Below are positions 43,946-51,936 of a stretch of DNA of 64,000 nucleotides, piece after piece; the first letter of the stretch is position 1; each line of letters opens with the position of its first letter. The stretch is taken from NCBI GenBank assembly GCA_964580215.1, contig CAZOJT010000002.1, forward strand, positions 1 to 64,000, in the 5' to 3' direction. Under the pieces are notes generated by a model that saw nothing but the letters and a program-made list of their open reading frames with translations, had not been told where the DNA came from and searched no databases. A program made the position numbers and the translations under genes. The stretch comes from SM23-73-3 sp964580215. Its GTDB lineage: Bacteria > Zixibacteria > MSB-5A5 > SM1-73.

Positions 43946-45319
43946 TCAGTCTTGATCAGCTATTGCATCCTTCAAGCCATATTCATGTAGTTTATTACGT
44001 AAGGTGCGAGTTGAAACTCCTAAAATCTCTGCGGCTTTGGTTCGATTTCCCCCCTGTGCCTCCAGCGTTCTTAAAATCAACTTTCGTTCCGCCTCACAAA
44101 TGGTGGAGCCCACCTCAATCTCCTCTGATGGCAATTTTACCTTGCCAAAGGTCAGCTCCCTGGGAAAATCACGCGGAGTGAGAATCCTACCCTTGGTTGT
44201 AACCACTGCTCTCTCTATAAAGTTCTCCAGTTCCCTCACATTCCCGGGCCAGGAATACTCCAAAAACATATCATACACCTTCTGTGAGATTCCCTCTATC
44301 TGGCGATTGTTTTCCAAATTGTATTTCTTTAAGAAATGCTGGGCTAAGGCGGGAATATCCTCCTTCCTCTCCCTCAAGGGAGATATATGAATGGGAACCA
44401 CGTTGAGCCTGTAGAAGAGATCCTTTCTGAATTTCCCTTCCTCCATCAGTCTATTTAGGTCACGGTTTGAGGTGGCGATGATTCGGACATCCACCTGAAT
44501 GGGGATTCCCGAGCCCACCCTTTCAAATTCCCTCTCCTGCAAAACTCTCAAGAGCTTTCCCTGCAGATGGAGGGATATCTCGCTTATCTCATCCAAAAGC
44601 AAAGTGCCCCTATCCGCCAGTTCAAATCTTCCTCGGGATTGCCTTATAGCTCCGGTAAAAGAACCTTTTTCATGTCCGAAAAGCTCACTTTCCACTAAAC
44701 CTTCGGGAAGTGCGGCGCAGTTGATCCGGATGAAGGGTGCCTCCCGGCGAGAGCTATTGTAATGAATGGCTTTTGCGATCAGCTCCTTTCCGGTTCCCGA
44801 CTCTCCGGTGATCAACGCCGTTGCCTTTGCATCTGCCACTGTCTCCACCAGCTCAAAGATCTTCTGCATCTGGGGGCTTTTACCCACAATGTTCTCAAAA
44901 CGGTATTTTCCTAAAACCTCCGACCGAAGAAGTTTGTTCTCTAATAAAAGTTGTTTATGGTCAAGCGCTCTTTTTAGAACCAACTCAATCTCATCTATGG
45001 AAAAGGGCTTCATCACATAGTCAAAGGCTCCCAATTTCATAGCCTCCACCGCATTCTGCACGGTGCCATAAGCAGTCATTATCACCAGCTTGGCATCCGG
45101 GAGGAAATCTCTGGTGGTCTTGAGAAGTTCCATCCCGTCCATGTTGGGCATACGCACATCAGAGAGAATTATGTCATAATCCTCTCTTTTGATCTTCTCC
45201 AAAGCCTCTTCTCCGGTGGAAGCTAAATTCACCCAATAGCCGGAGCGATTCAGAGTTTCGTTTAAGAAATCCCTCAAAAGCGAATCGTCATCCACCACCA
45301 GAATCTTCTTTTCCAACAA
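43946..45319 (-). CDS. Sigma-54-dependent response regulator (AtoC/ZraR type)
   Basis: 457 residues with a TTG start (SD GGAG eight bases upstream; no in-frame ATG nearby). Receiver with Asp54 ('IILSDVRMPN'), AAA+ with 'GESGTGKE', sigma-54 loop 'EKGSFTGAIR' (Ser for Ala at the second position, a tolerated variant), 'GTLLLDEISEI', 'FRKDLFYRLNVVPIHISPLRERKEDIP', 'YSWPGNVRELENFIERAV', and Fis HTH 'RTKAAEILGVSTRTLRNKLHEYGL'. The likely partner kinase is the one at 45640. Confidence 0.93.
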   Translation of the reverse strand: MLEKKILVVDDDSLLRDFLNETLNRSGYWVNLASTGEEALEKIKREDYDIILSDVRMPNMDGMELLKTTRDFLPDAKLVIMTAYGTVQNAVEAMKLGAFDYVMKPFSIDEIELVLKRALDHKQLLLENKLLRSEVLGKYRFENIVGKSPQMQKIFELVETVADAKATALITGESGTGKELIAKAIHYNSSRREAPFIRINCAALPEGLVESELFGHEKGSFTGAIRQSRGRFELADRGTLLLDEISEISLHLQGKLLRVLQEREFERVGSGIPIQVDVRIIATSNRDLNRLMEEGKFRKDLFYRLNVVPIHISPLRERKEDIPALAQHFLKKYNLENNRQIEGISQKVYDMFLEYSWPGNVRELENFIERAVVTTKGRILTPRDFPRELTFGKVKLPSEEIEVGSTICEAERKLILRTLEAQGGNRTKAAEILGVSTRTLRNKLHEYGLKDAIADQD

Positions 45320-45639
45320 TTGCTAACTCCTCATTTCTTTACTATCAGCTAAACCCACAGCTTCAACTTTACTTTTGTTTGCAAAAGAAAATGATAGCAA
45401 AGGTGCTTATCATTTTTCTTATAAGGTCTTCTCCAAAAGAGTTGCAAGCGTCCCTATGAATGCCTCGCATCGGGTTCTGTAGGGGCGATTCATGAATCGC
45501 CCCTACGTCAGGCTTTTTCTACCTCTCCCCTTTGTTAAAAAGGATAGAGAGATGGAGGCATCCAAATGTCAAGCTCATTAGATCTTTGATAGTCTTTTTG
45601 TTATAAAGAACTTTAGCAACTACATTGGAAGAGATCCTC
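45320..45639. repeat. Spacer with 28-bp palindrome (45479-45506)
   Basis: Contains the second perfect copy of GTAGGGGCGATTCA/TGAATCGCCCCTAC (see 16614) and a TATGAATGCCTCGCATCGGG box (45456-45475) like that at 28525. No gene seen. Confidence 0.7.
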
Positions 45640-46515
45640 TTATAAAACCATCGGCACTCTCACCAGCACAGTCGTTCCTTTCCCTGCTTCGCTTTCCACC
45701 TGAATATCCCCTCTGTGTGCTTCCACGATTCTTTTAACCGTGGAGAGACCCAGACCGGTGCCACGTTCTTTGGTGGTAAAAAATGGAGTGAAAAGTTGCT
45801 CCAATGTTTTCTTGCTCATTCCTATCCCGGTATCTGAAATCTTCAAGATAACCTTTTTATCCATTACTTTGGGGGCAAGATCTGGGCTCTGGGTTTCCTG
45901 ATTCACCTCGACTACTATTTTACCACCATCCGGCATAGCTTCTCCGGCGTTATACAATAGGTTTAAAAGGATTTGTCGAAACTGCTCGGTATCCAGATGA
46001 CAAAAAAGCTCGCCTTGGGGATAATTCTTGACTAAACGGATGTTTGCCTTCTTTTGTGAGGCATCCATCTCAAAGAAATTGATCGCCTCATCAAGAAATT
46101 TAACCATCTCTACCTTGCGAGGATTCAGCTTGACCGGCTTTGTGTAATCAAGCAGGCTTTTGACCATCCTGTCCAGCGTATCCACACCTTCCATGATTTT
46201 TTTGACCAACCTTTTGCGGGAATCTCCCTCCTCTAAGTCTCTCTCCAGAAGTTCTGCAAAACCTCGTATGCCACCCAAAGGATTTTTTAGCTCATGCACC
46301 ACCACGGCTACCATCTCTCCTAAAGCGGCCAATCTTTTCACGCGCAGCATCTCCTCCTCGGTCTGCTCCAGCTTGCGATTTAAATCCTCAAATTTGGCCT
46401 CTAGGTCCCGGTAAGCCGAACGAAATTTGAAACCAGTCTTGTCATCCATAGCAAACGGAGCGGTAGCACTCTCAGACTTATTCTTCGAAGCATTCAGACG
46501 CTTTCTTTCTTTCAT
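45640..46515 (-). CDS. Cytoplasmic histidine kinase
   Basis: About 291 residues from the ATG at 46515, set by AGAGGGGAT; a longer frame to 46551 would run through a palindrome. A coiled coil (about 45-75) leads into HisKA 'LGEMVAVVVHELKNPLGGIRGFAELL' and HATPase 'NLLYNAGEAMPDGGKIVVEV', 'ISDTGIGMSKKTLEQLFTPFFTTKERGTGLGLSTVKRIVEAH'. No sensor domain, so signal input must come through the coiled coil or a partner. Adjacent regulator at 43946. Confidence 0.9.
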   Translation of the reverse strand: MKERKRLNASKNKSESATAPFAMDDKTGFKFRSAYRDLEAKFEDLNRKLEQTEEEMLRVKRLAALGEMVAVVVHELKNPLGGIRGFAELLERDLEEGDSRKRLVKKIMEGVDTLDRMVKSLLDYTKPVKLNPRKVEMVKFLDEAINFFEMDASQKKANIRLVKNYPQGELFCHLDTEQFRQILLNLLYNAGEAMPDGGKIVVEVNQETQSPDLAPKVMDKKVILKISDTGIGMSKKTLEQLFTPFFTTKERGTGLGLSTVKRIVEAHRGDIQVESEAGKGTTVLVRVPMVL

Positions 46516-46528
46516 CTGATCCCCTCTG

Positions 46529-46831
46529 TGGTGAACCAGACGGTTCATCACTCTGTCAGAAGGAAACCCTATAAATCTCGACGACCATTTAATTTAAGTC
46601 GGGAGGCAAGTTATGGCAAGACTTTTTTCGTTTGCCAGATATTATTTAGGGGAGATCGATTTTTTAATCCGGAGAGTTGGAAGGATTGCCTTCTCATCAC
46701 CAGGATGAAATCCTGATAGGTTGGAGCGGGGTACCCTTACCCCGCTCCTAAGCATTTTCGTCCGAGACAAGCCCTGAACCGTATGGTTCAGAGCAAGCCC
46801 TATACCGTATGGTATAGGGCAAGCTCGGACG
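46529..46831. repeat. Palindrome cluster upstream of the kinase gene
   Basis: TGAACCAGACGGTTCATCA (46531-46549) lies just upstream of the kinase SD. GAGCGGGGTACCCTTACCCCGCTC (46725-46748, 10-bp stem) and two boxes GCCCTGAACCGTATGGTTCA and GCCCTATACCGTATGGTATA (about 46769-46817) follow. The last two are copies of one unit in which both arms changed together (GAAC/GTTC to ATAC/GTAT), so pairing is kept. Confidence 0.6.
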
Positions 46832-47152
46832 CTACGTTTCTTTTTGGAGGAAGTTTTGTATCTTATTTTCAACTTCTTGAAGAAGCCTCACTTTCTCCGC
46901 AATTTGCTTGAGAAGACTTTTCACCGTAGCTAAGGCCTTTGAATTGGAGTTAGAGTAGCTTTTTATCTCGGTTGAGGCTATCTCTTTAGTCAACCGAGCA
47001 ATGCCTTCTCCCACTGTCTTTTTCTTCTCCAAAAGGGAGAAAAGATCGTTTTCCTTTCCTTCCTTTTTTAGCTCCGCCAATATCATTTTTGACAGATTCA
47101 AAACCTTGTCATATTCACTCGAGAGCTTTTTATATTCTTCTAATAAACTCAC
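46832..47152 (-). CDS. Small coiled-coil protein (FlgN-like?)
   Basis: 106 residues, almost all helix: 'LLEEYKKLSSEYDKVLNLSKMILAELKKEGKENDLFSLLEKKKTVGEGIARLTKEI' and a second helix 'SKALATVKSLLKQIAEKVRLLQEVENKIQNFL'. The size and 'I..eL.keg..d.l..LlekK..l...i' pattern resemble FlgN/FliT-type export chaperones, but no flagellar gene is in the window, so this is only a suggestion. It lies between a receiver gene and a kinase gene on the same strand. Confidence 0.65.
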   Translation of the reverse strand: MSLLEEYKKLSSEYDKVLNLSKMILAELKKEGKENDLFSLLEKKKTVGEGIARLTKEIASTEIKSYSNSNSKALATVKSLLKQIAEKVRLLQEVENKIQNFLQKET

Positions 47153-47234
47153 GGCTTTCTCCGATCTTGTGCCCGTCCAAACTATCAGCTTAAGGGGTCA
47201 TTATCAAAACAAGAAATTCCATATTTATCATCTG

Positions 47235-47394
47235 AGCGTGTCGGAAAACCACAAAAAGGTCCTTTATGTCATTCTGAACGAAGTGAAGAATCTAATAAAT
47301 TCAACGTGTTTCAAATGCGTATGCACTCATACGAGTTTGAGATTCTTCCCCCGCCAAAGGCGGGGTCAGAATGACAGTTCTCGACAGGGACATC
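47235..47394. repeat. MITE-like element, copy 2 (inverted)
   Basis: GAGCGTGTCGGAAAACCACA at the left is the reverse complement of the right part of the 43342-43514 element. Then come GTCATTCTGA, AAGAATCTAATAAATTCAAC, an inserted ATGCGTATGCACTCATACGA box, GAGATTCTTCCCCCGCC, AAAGGCGGGG and TCAGAATGAC. The rest of 47153-47526 has no gene. Confidence 0.75.
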
Positions 47395-47526
47395 TGTAGG
47401 ATAAGTGGAAAAACAGATCCAATTTCCTTTGAAAAGCAATCGCAAATACGTTTTGTCTAAAAGAGTAGATATTTTTAATCTGAATGCGGTCTGAAAACAG
47501 CGGCGGGACGCAACACGGAAAAAATC

Positions 47527-47994
47527 TTAGGTTTTGTTTTGAAAGCTGGAGTATTTCTCTAACTCAGCCTCCAATTGCACAATTCGATCCTTAAGTTGGC
47601 TTATCTGGATTTTAAGTTTGTGTTCCCGCAACGCCTTTTCAATGGAGGACTTCAGATCATTCAATTTGAAAGGTTTTACAACGTAATCGTAAGCCCCTTG
47701 GCGCAATGCTTCGATGGAGCTTTCGATGGTTGGATATCCGGTCATGATGATAGCCAGGGTGTCAGGAGCTATTTTCTTTATTTGCTTCAGGGTCTCGATC
47801 CCATCGATTCCCGGCATTTTCAGATCCACCAGCATTAGGTCCGCCGGCTGGGTCTGCATCAACTCCACTGCCTTCTCCCCGGAATCAGCCAGTGATACCT
47901 CGTAGCCTTCAGTGCTCAAAAACTCTAAAAGCAGTTCCCTGACAAATAGCTCATCGTCAATCACCAAAATTCTTTCAGAGGACATCAAATTCAC
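47527..47994 (-). CDS. Single-domain response regulator with C-terminal coiled coil
   Basis: 155 residues. Receiver 'ILVIDDELFVRELLLEFL', Asp57 in 'LMLVDLKMPG', Thr in 'AIIMTGYPTIESS', Lys in 'YDYVVKPFKLNDL'. It ends in a helix 'EHKLKIQISQLKDRIVQLEAELEKY'. No output domain; it probably works by protein contact with one of the adjacent kinases. Confidence 0.9.
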   Translation of the reverse strand: MNLMSSERILVIDDELFVRELLLEFLSTEGYEVSLADSGEKAVELMQTQPADLMLVDLKMPGIDGIETLKQIKKIAPDTLAIIMTGYPTIESSIEALRQGAYDYVVKPFKLNDLKSSIEKALREHKLKIQISQLKDRIVQLEAELEKYSSFQNKT

Positions 47995-48339
47995 CTAAAT
48001 CCTGCTTTGGTTTAGTTATGTTCCCGCTTGGATGTCAAACCATATCCGGAGCAATTCTCCTATGAGCGGATTTGTCAATCCATTAGCTCTCCAAATGCCA
48101 CATCTGGATGAGATAAAAAATCCATCCACCAGCCGACCTTGACTCAAAACCTCTATTATAATTATCGCCAACACTCCACCCGTTCTTGAATCCTTATATT
48201 CACAGATCAAAAAACTAACGAGGCCGAAGTTAGCTCCCCCCCCTTTTTATCTTCGGCTAACAACAAGATAAGACTTGTTTCTCCGTCTGATAAAATCAAA
48301 TTTTCATCGGGCGAAAGATAACCGCTTTCCTTTTATCGT
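47995..48339. other. Spacer without a supported gene
   Basis: A 64-codon minus-strand frame (48016-48210) lacks an SD and familiar features. A 'CTCCCCCCCCTTTTTATC' run is present at 48233-48250. I see no repeat family here. Confidence 0.4.
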
Positions 48340-50805
48340 CTAACGTTTTTTAGCCACTTTCTTTTTAACTTTCTTATTTTTACTCACCTTTCTTTTTTGC
48401 ATCTTCACCATCTTGCCTATCTCTCTTCTCAAGATTTCCTCAATACCTCTCTGTGTTTCATCCTGTTCTAAAAGAGCATGCTTGAACACGTCTTCGATTC
48501 TTTCCACGAAGATAAAATCGGTCTCTTTTTTGATCTTTTCCGGCAGATCCAAAAGATTCTTTTCATTCCCTTTGGGCAGGATCACATGGCGGATTCCCAC
48601 CCGATGTGCGGCAGATGCCTTCTCCCTTACCCCAGCCACCGGAATCACCCTTCCCCTCAAAGAGACCTCACCAGACATGGCTATATCATTTCTTATGGGT
48701 TTATCGCTCATCACCGAAGCTATGACCAGGGAGACGGTGATGCCGGCTGACGGTCCGTCCTTGGGAATGGATCCAGAGGGAAAGTGAATGTGAATATCAT
48801 AGTTAGTAAAATCATCATAGTTTATTCCCAATATCTCCGATTTGGAACGAACATAGCTATGGGCGGCTTGGATGGATTCCTTCATCACCTCGCCCAACTG
48901 TCCGGTGAAGATCACCTGACCATTCCCTTTCATTTTCAAAGCCTCAATCAGCATCAGATCTCCGCCCGCTTCGGTCCAGGCAAGTCCGATGGCGACGCCG
49001 ATCTCCGGGTGTTTGGGCACTATGTCCGGAATGTAAATCGGGGTGCCTAAATACTCCTCCAGATTGTCGGTGGTTACTGTGCAGGGAGTAAAACTCTTCG
49101 AGGCTTTAGCCCGGGCGCATTTGCGAGAGATATTCTCCATCTCTCTTTGCAGGCTCCTTATTCCCGCCTCTACCGTGTATTGCCGTATAACTTTTTTCAA
49201 AGCTTCATCCGTGAACTTAATGTCTTGTTCTGACAAACCATGCTTCTTAAGTAACATGGGCAGGATAAATTTCTTGGCGATCTCCTGCTTTTCCTCCTCT
49301 ATGAATCCAGAGAATTCTATCATCTCCATCAGATCAAAAAGACAACCCGGGATCTCATCGGGAACCAGGGCGGTAGTTACAAATATCACATCCGAAAGAT
49401 CGAAAGGCACTCCCAGATAGTTATCCAAAAAATCAAAATTCTTATCCGGGTCCAAAGCTTCGGCTAAAGCGGCGGCGGGGTCGCCTTTAAGGTTCTCTTT
49501 TGCCATCTTATCCACCGGCTCTATCATTATCAAAGGATTGGTGCAGCCTGCTCCTTTTATGACATTGAGGATCTTTCCAGGAAATGCCTCGGTATATGTT
49601 GAGCGGGTTCCCTTGATTGCGGATTCATCCCTCACCCCGGCAACGCTCACTCTCATAAATTTTCTCCCCAGGGCTTTAGCAATTGCCTGAGCTAAGGACG
49701 TTTTCCCTGTCCCCGCTGGACCCACAAAGCACAGAACTATCCCCTTTAAGTCCTTCCTTAGTTTTCGAACGCTGAATAACTGCAGGATGTTTTCCTTTAC
49801 CTTCTTTTGTCCGAAATGTTCGGAAGTTAAGATTCTCTCCAATCTCTCTATGTCCACTTCCCCACAACTCTCCCTTGTCCAGGGTAAAGACAGAAGCCAA
49901 TCTATATGTGTTCTAACCATGCCGTACTCAGCCGAAGCCGTGGAGATCAATCTCAATCTCTCCGCCTCCAGCAAAGCTTGTTTTTCCACATAAGGAGGAA
50001 GAGAAGATGCTTTAATCTTTTCCTTCAGTTCTCCAACTTCCTTTTCCTGAAGCCCTGCCTCTCCCAATTCTTCTCTTATGGTTTTTAGCTCTTCCCACAG
50101 GATATGCTCTTTTATCTTTCTTTCCAAATCCCGTCTCACATCGAAGGCTAAGTTTTTTCCCAGTTCAGCTCTTTTGATTTCTGTGTCCAATAGCTCAGTT
50201 AATTTAGCCAGCCGTGCCTTTGTGCCCAACTCCTCTAAAATCTTTTGCTTGGACAAAAGATCAAAATGAAACGCTGAGGCTACCATGTCTGCGAACTTGC
50301 CGGGAACGTCTTTGCTCATGCTAAAGATATGATAAAGCTCTGCGGGATAAGTAGAATCAAGCTCCACCAACTGTTTTACTAGCCCCATGATTCTATTTAC
50401 CAGTTGCTTCTCCCCTTCCGAATCTTCAATCTTCTCCTCCACATATTCGACCCTTGCAACAAAGTAAGGTTGCCTCTGGGTCATTCCCTTCAGACGTATT
50501 CTTTTCATTCCTTCCACGGTCACCTGCTCTCCCCCTTCACCCAATTTTTCAATTTTTATTATCTTTGCTGCCACCCCTATGGTGGACAACTGCTCCGGAG
50601 TGAGCTGATTTATGTCGGTAGTTTGGGCAAAAGTTAACGCAATAACTTCGCCAGCCCTACCTCGATCTTCAAGCAATTTCAGATTTTTCTCATACCCTAC
50701 CTGAATGGTAGAAATGCCCAGAGGAAAGAGAACCGTGCTCAACAGGGGAAGCACCGGTAAAATTTCCGGCATGCCTTCTTTTGAGACTCTATTTTCCACG
50801 TTCAT
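48340..50805 (-). CDS. Lon-type protease with degenerate ATPase site
   Basis: 821 residues, full Lon length: N-domain (about 15-205), AAA+ and S16 protease. Walker A 'GPAGTGKTS' (362-370) is intact. The Walker B, normally LLDEIDK, reads 'MIEPVDK' (427-433): the Asp-Glu pair is Glu429-Pro430. The sensor-1 Asn (TAN) is Leu480, and the arginine finger (DRME) is Leu492 in 'FDLMEMIE'. The protease keeps Ser686 in 'PKDGPSAG' and Lys729 in 'GVREKASAAHR'. It ends in a Lys-rich tail. So it may still cleave peptides but probably cannot hydrolyse ATP normally. Whether another, canonical Lon exists in the genome is unknown. Confidence 0.88.
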   Translation of the reverse strand: MNVENRVSKEGMPEILPVLPLLSTVLFPLGISTIQVGYEKNLKLLEDRGRAGEVIALTFAQTTDINQLTPEQLSTIGVAAKIIKIEKLGEGGEQVTVEGMKRIRLKGMTQRQPYFVARVEYVEEKIEDSEGEKQLVNRIMGLVKQLVELDSTYPAELYHIFSMSKDVPGKFADMVASAFHFDLLSKQKILEELGTKARLAKLTELLDTEIKRAELGKNLAFDVRRDLERKIKEHILWEELKTIREELGEAGLQEKEVGELKEKIKASSLPPYVEKQALLEAERLRLISTASAEYGMVRTHIDWLLSLPWTRESCGEVDIERLERILTSEHFGQKKVKENILQLFSVRKLRKDLKGIVLCFVGPAGTGKTSLAQAIAKALGRKFMRVSVAGVRDESAIKGTRSTYTEAFPGKILNVIKGAGCTNPLIMIEPVDKMAKENLKGDPAAALAEALDPDKNFDFLDNYLGVPFDLSDVIFVTTALVPDEIPGCLFDLMEMIEFSGFIEEEKQEIAKKFILPMLLKKHGLSEQDIKFTDEALKKVIRQYTVEAGIRSLQREMENISRKCARAKASKSFTPCTVTTDNLEEYLGTPIYIPDIVPKHPEIGVAIGLAWTEAGGDLMLIEALKMKGNGQVIFTGQLGEVMKESIQAAHSYVRSKSEILGINYDDFTNYDIHIHFPSGSIPKDGPSAGITVSLVIASVMSDKPIRNDIAMSGEVSLRGRVIPVAGVREKASAAHRVGIRHVILPKGNEKNLLDLPEKIKKETDFIFVERIEDVFKHALLEQDETQRGIEEILRREIGKMVKMQKRKVSKNKKVKKKVAKKR

Positions 50806-51331
50806 AATTCACCGGCGAGATTTTGTATTTTGGAATTAAGACTTTTGTGAAAATATCGATCCTTACTTCTTATAATCGATAATAGAATAATCCATCTTTC
50901 CGCTCAGTGTCAAGTATTATTTTGGGGGGCACTGAAAAACACAAAAATTTTGGCGAGCACTAGTACCGATCGCCTTCCACCACTTTTCAAAAGTCCCCTT
51001 GCAATTTGTTTCCAACAAACTAATTTCTCAGGGGTAAGTCTTGTATTCATTTTGGAAACCTAAAGGTTTCCACTACAGTTTGTCTGTTGCAACAAATCTA
51101 TTAAAAAAGCCGGATGGCATATTTTCTTATCGGTCTTCAAAGAGCAAACTTCAGACCGTCCATGAGAAGGAATTTAAGAGGACCTACTCAATATGATAAA
51201 TTCCAAAAAATGAAAGCCAATCAACTGGCATTACTGGGGAGAATGTTTGTTAGATCTGTGCGTGGGAAAATCAAACAGAAATATGTCTTTAAGGAAAAAA
51301 TGGACGTTTTTTTGATCCTTTTCTGAACACA
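50806..51331. other. Spacer without a supported gene
   Basis: A plus-strand frame at 51114-51326 (70 codons, Arg/Lys-rich) lacks an SD and recognisable features. GGAAACCTAAAGGTTTCC (51055-51072) is a perfect palindrome. Nothing else seen. Confidence 0.4.
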
Positions 51332-51793
51332 TTATCCTCGCGGACCATCGTCCTCTTTCGGTCGGACTATGGCGGATCCCTGGTCAATCGGATTGCCTGA
51401 GGTATCAAATACTTTGATAAGATATGTTCCTGCAGAAAGATTGTAGATGAAGCATTTGACGTCCGAATAACACTTACTCCTGCAGGTATCACCTTCGTCC
51501 TTCTCAAAAAGATCGAAACCGTATTTAGTCTTCTCCACGTCTATCTTTATCTGGGCACAGATATCATAATAGGCATTAAGATGATCAACCCGGATGGTGT
51601 CGTTAAAAGAATAGACGTTGATCTTACCCTTTCCTGCAGTATGTGTTATCTTCCCGAAGCCATCCTCATCCTTGCAACCACTGTGAAAGGAGTCAAAACA
51701 GAAAGTTGGGCGACTGTTTGTGGGATAATCCTTTTCTCTACAGGCAACAAGTCCCAAAAATAAAAACAGAATCAGACCGACTTTATACTTCAT
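51332..51793 (-). CDS. Lipoprotein of unknown function
   Basis: 153 residues from the ATG at 51793 (SD AGGAAA); an in-frame start 18 codons upstream is less likely. Signal 'MKYKVGLILFLFLGLVAC' with a proper lipobox (LVAC). The mature part has four more cysteines in pairs (FCFDSFHSGC, CRSKC) plus one in 'YDICAQ' and one in 'VKCF', and C-terminal 'FIYNLSAGTYLIKVFDTSGNPI', an Ig/CARDB-like or T9SS-type beta strand pattern. Family not recognised. Confidence 0.7.
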   Translation of the reverse strand: MKYKVGLILFLFLGLVACREKDYPTNSRPTFCFDSFHSGCKDEDGFGKITHTAGKGKINVYSFNDTIRVDHLNAYYDICAQIKIDVEKTKYGFDLFEKDEGDTCRSKCYSDVKCFIYNLSAGTYLIKVFDTSGNPIDQGSAIVRPKEDDGPRG

Positions 51794-51936
51794 CACAACA
51801 TTTCCTGTCGGGCTTAAAGCGCATTTAGATTGAACCAACACCAACAACTCTTACTTTAATATACTGTCAATTTTCATTCTGTCAACAAAACATTTTTACT
51901 TTTCTTGGTATAAAAGAAAAATCTATCCATGTGCCG

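Noticed and set aside
46832..47152. Flagellar chaperone FlgN as a firm call
   Set aside because: Only helical pattern and size agree; no flagellar genes nearby.
48016..48210. 64-codon minus-strand open frame
   Set aside because: No SD or motif.
48590..48640. Loss of the Lon catalytic lysine (Arg727 in place of Lys)
   Set aside because: Counting from the catalytic Ser shows the dyad Lys corresponds to the second Lys of the KEK motif, here Lys729, which is present.
51114..51326. 70-codon plus-strand open frame
   Set aside because: No SD, no neighbour on its strand, composition not distinctive.
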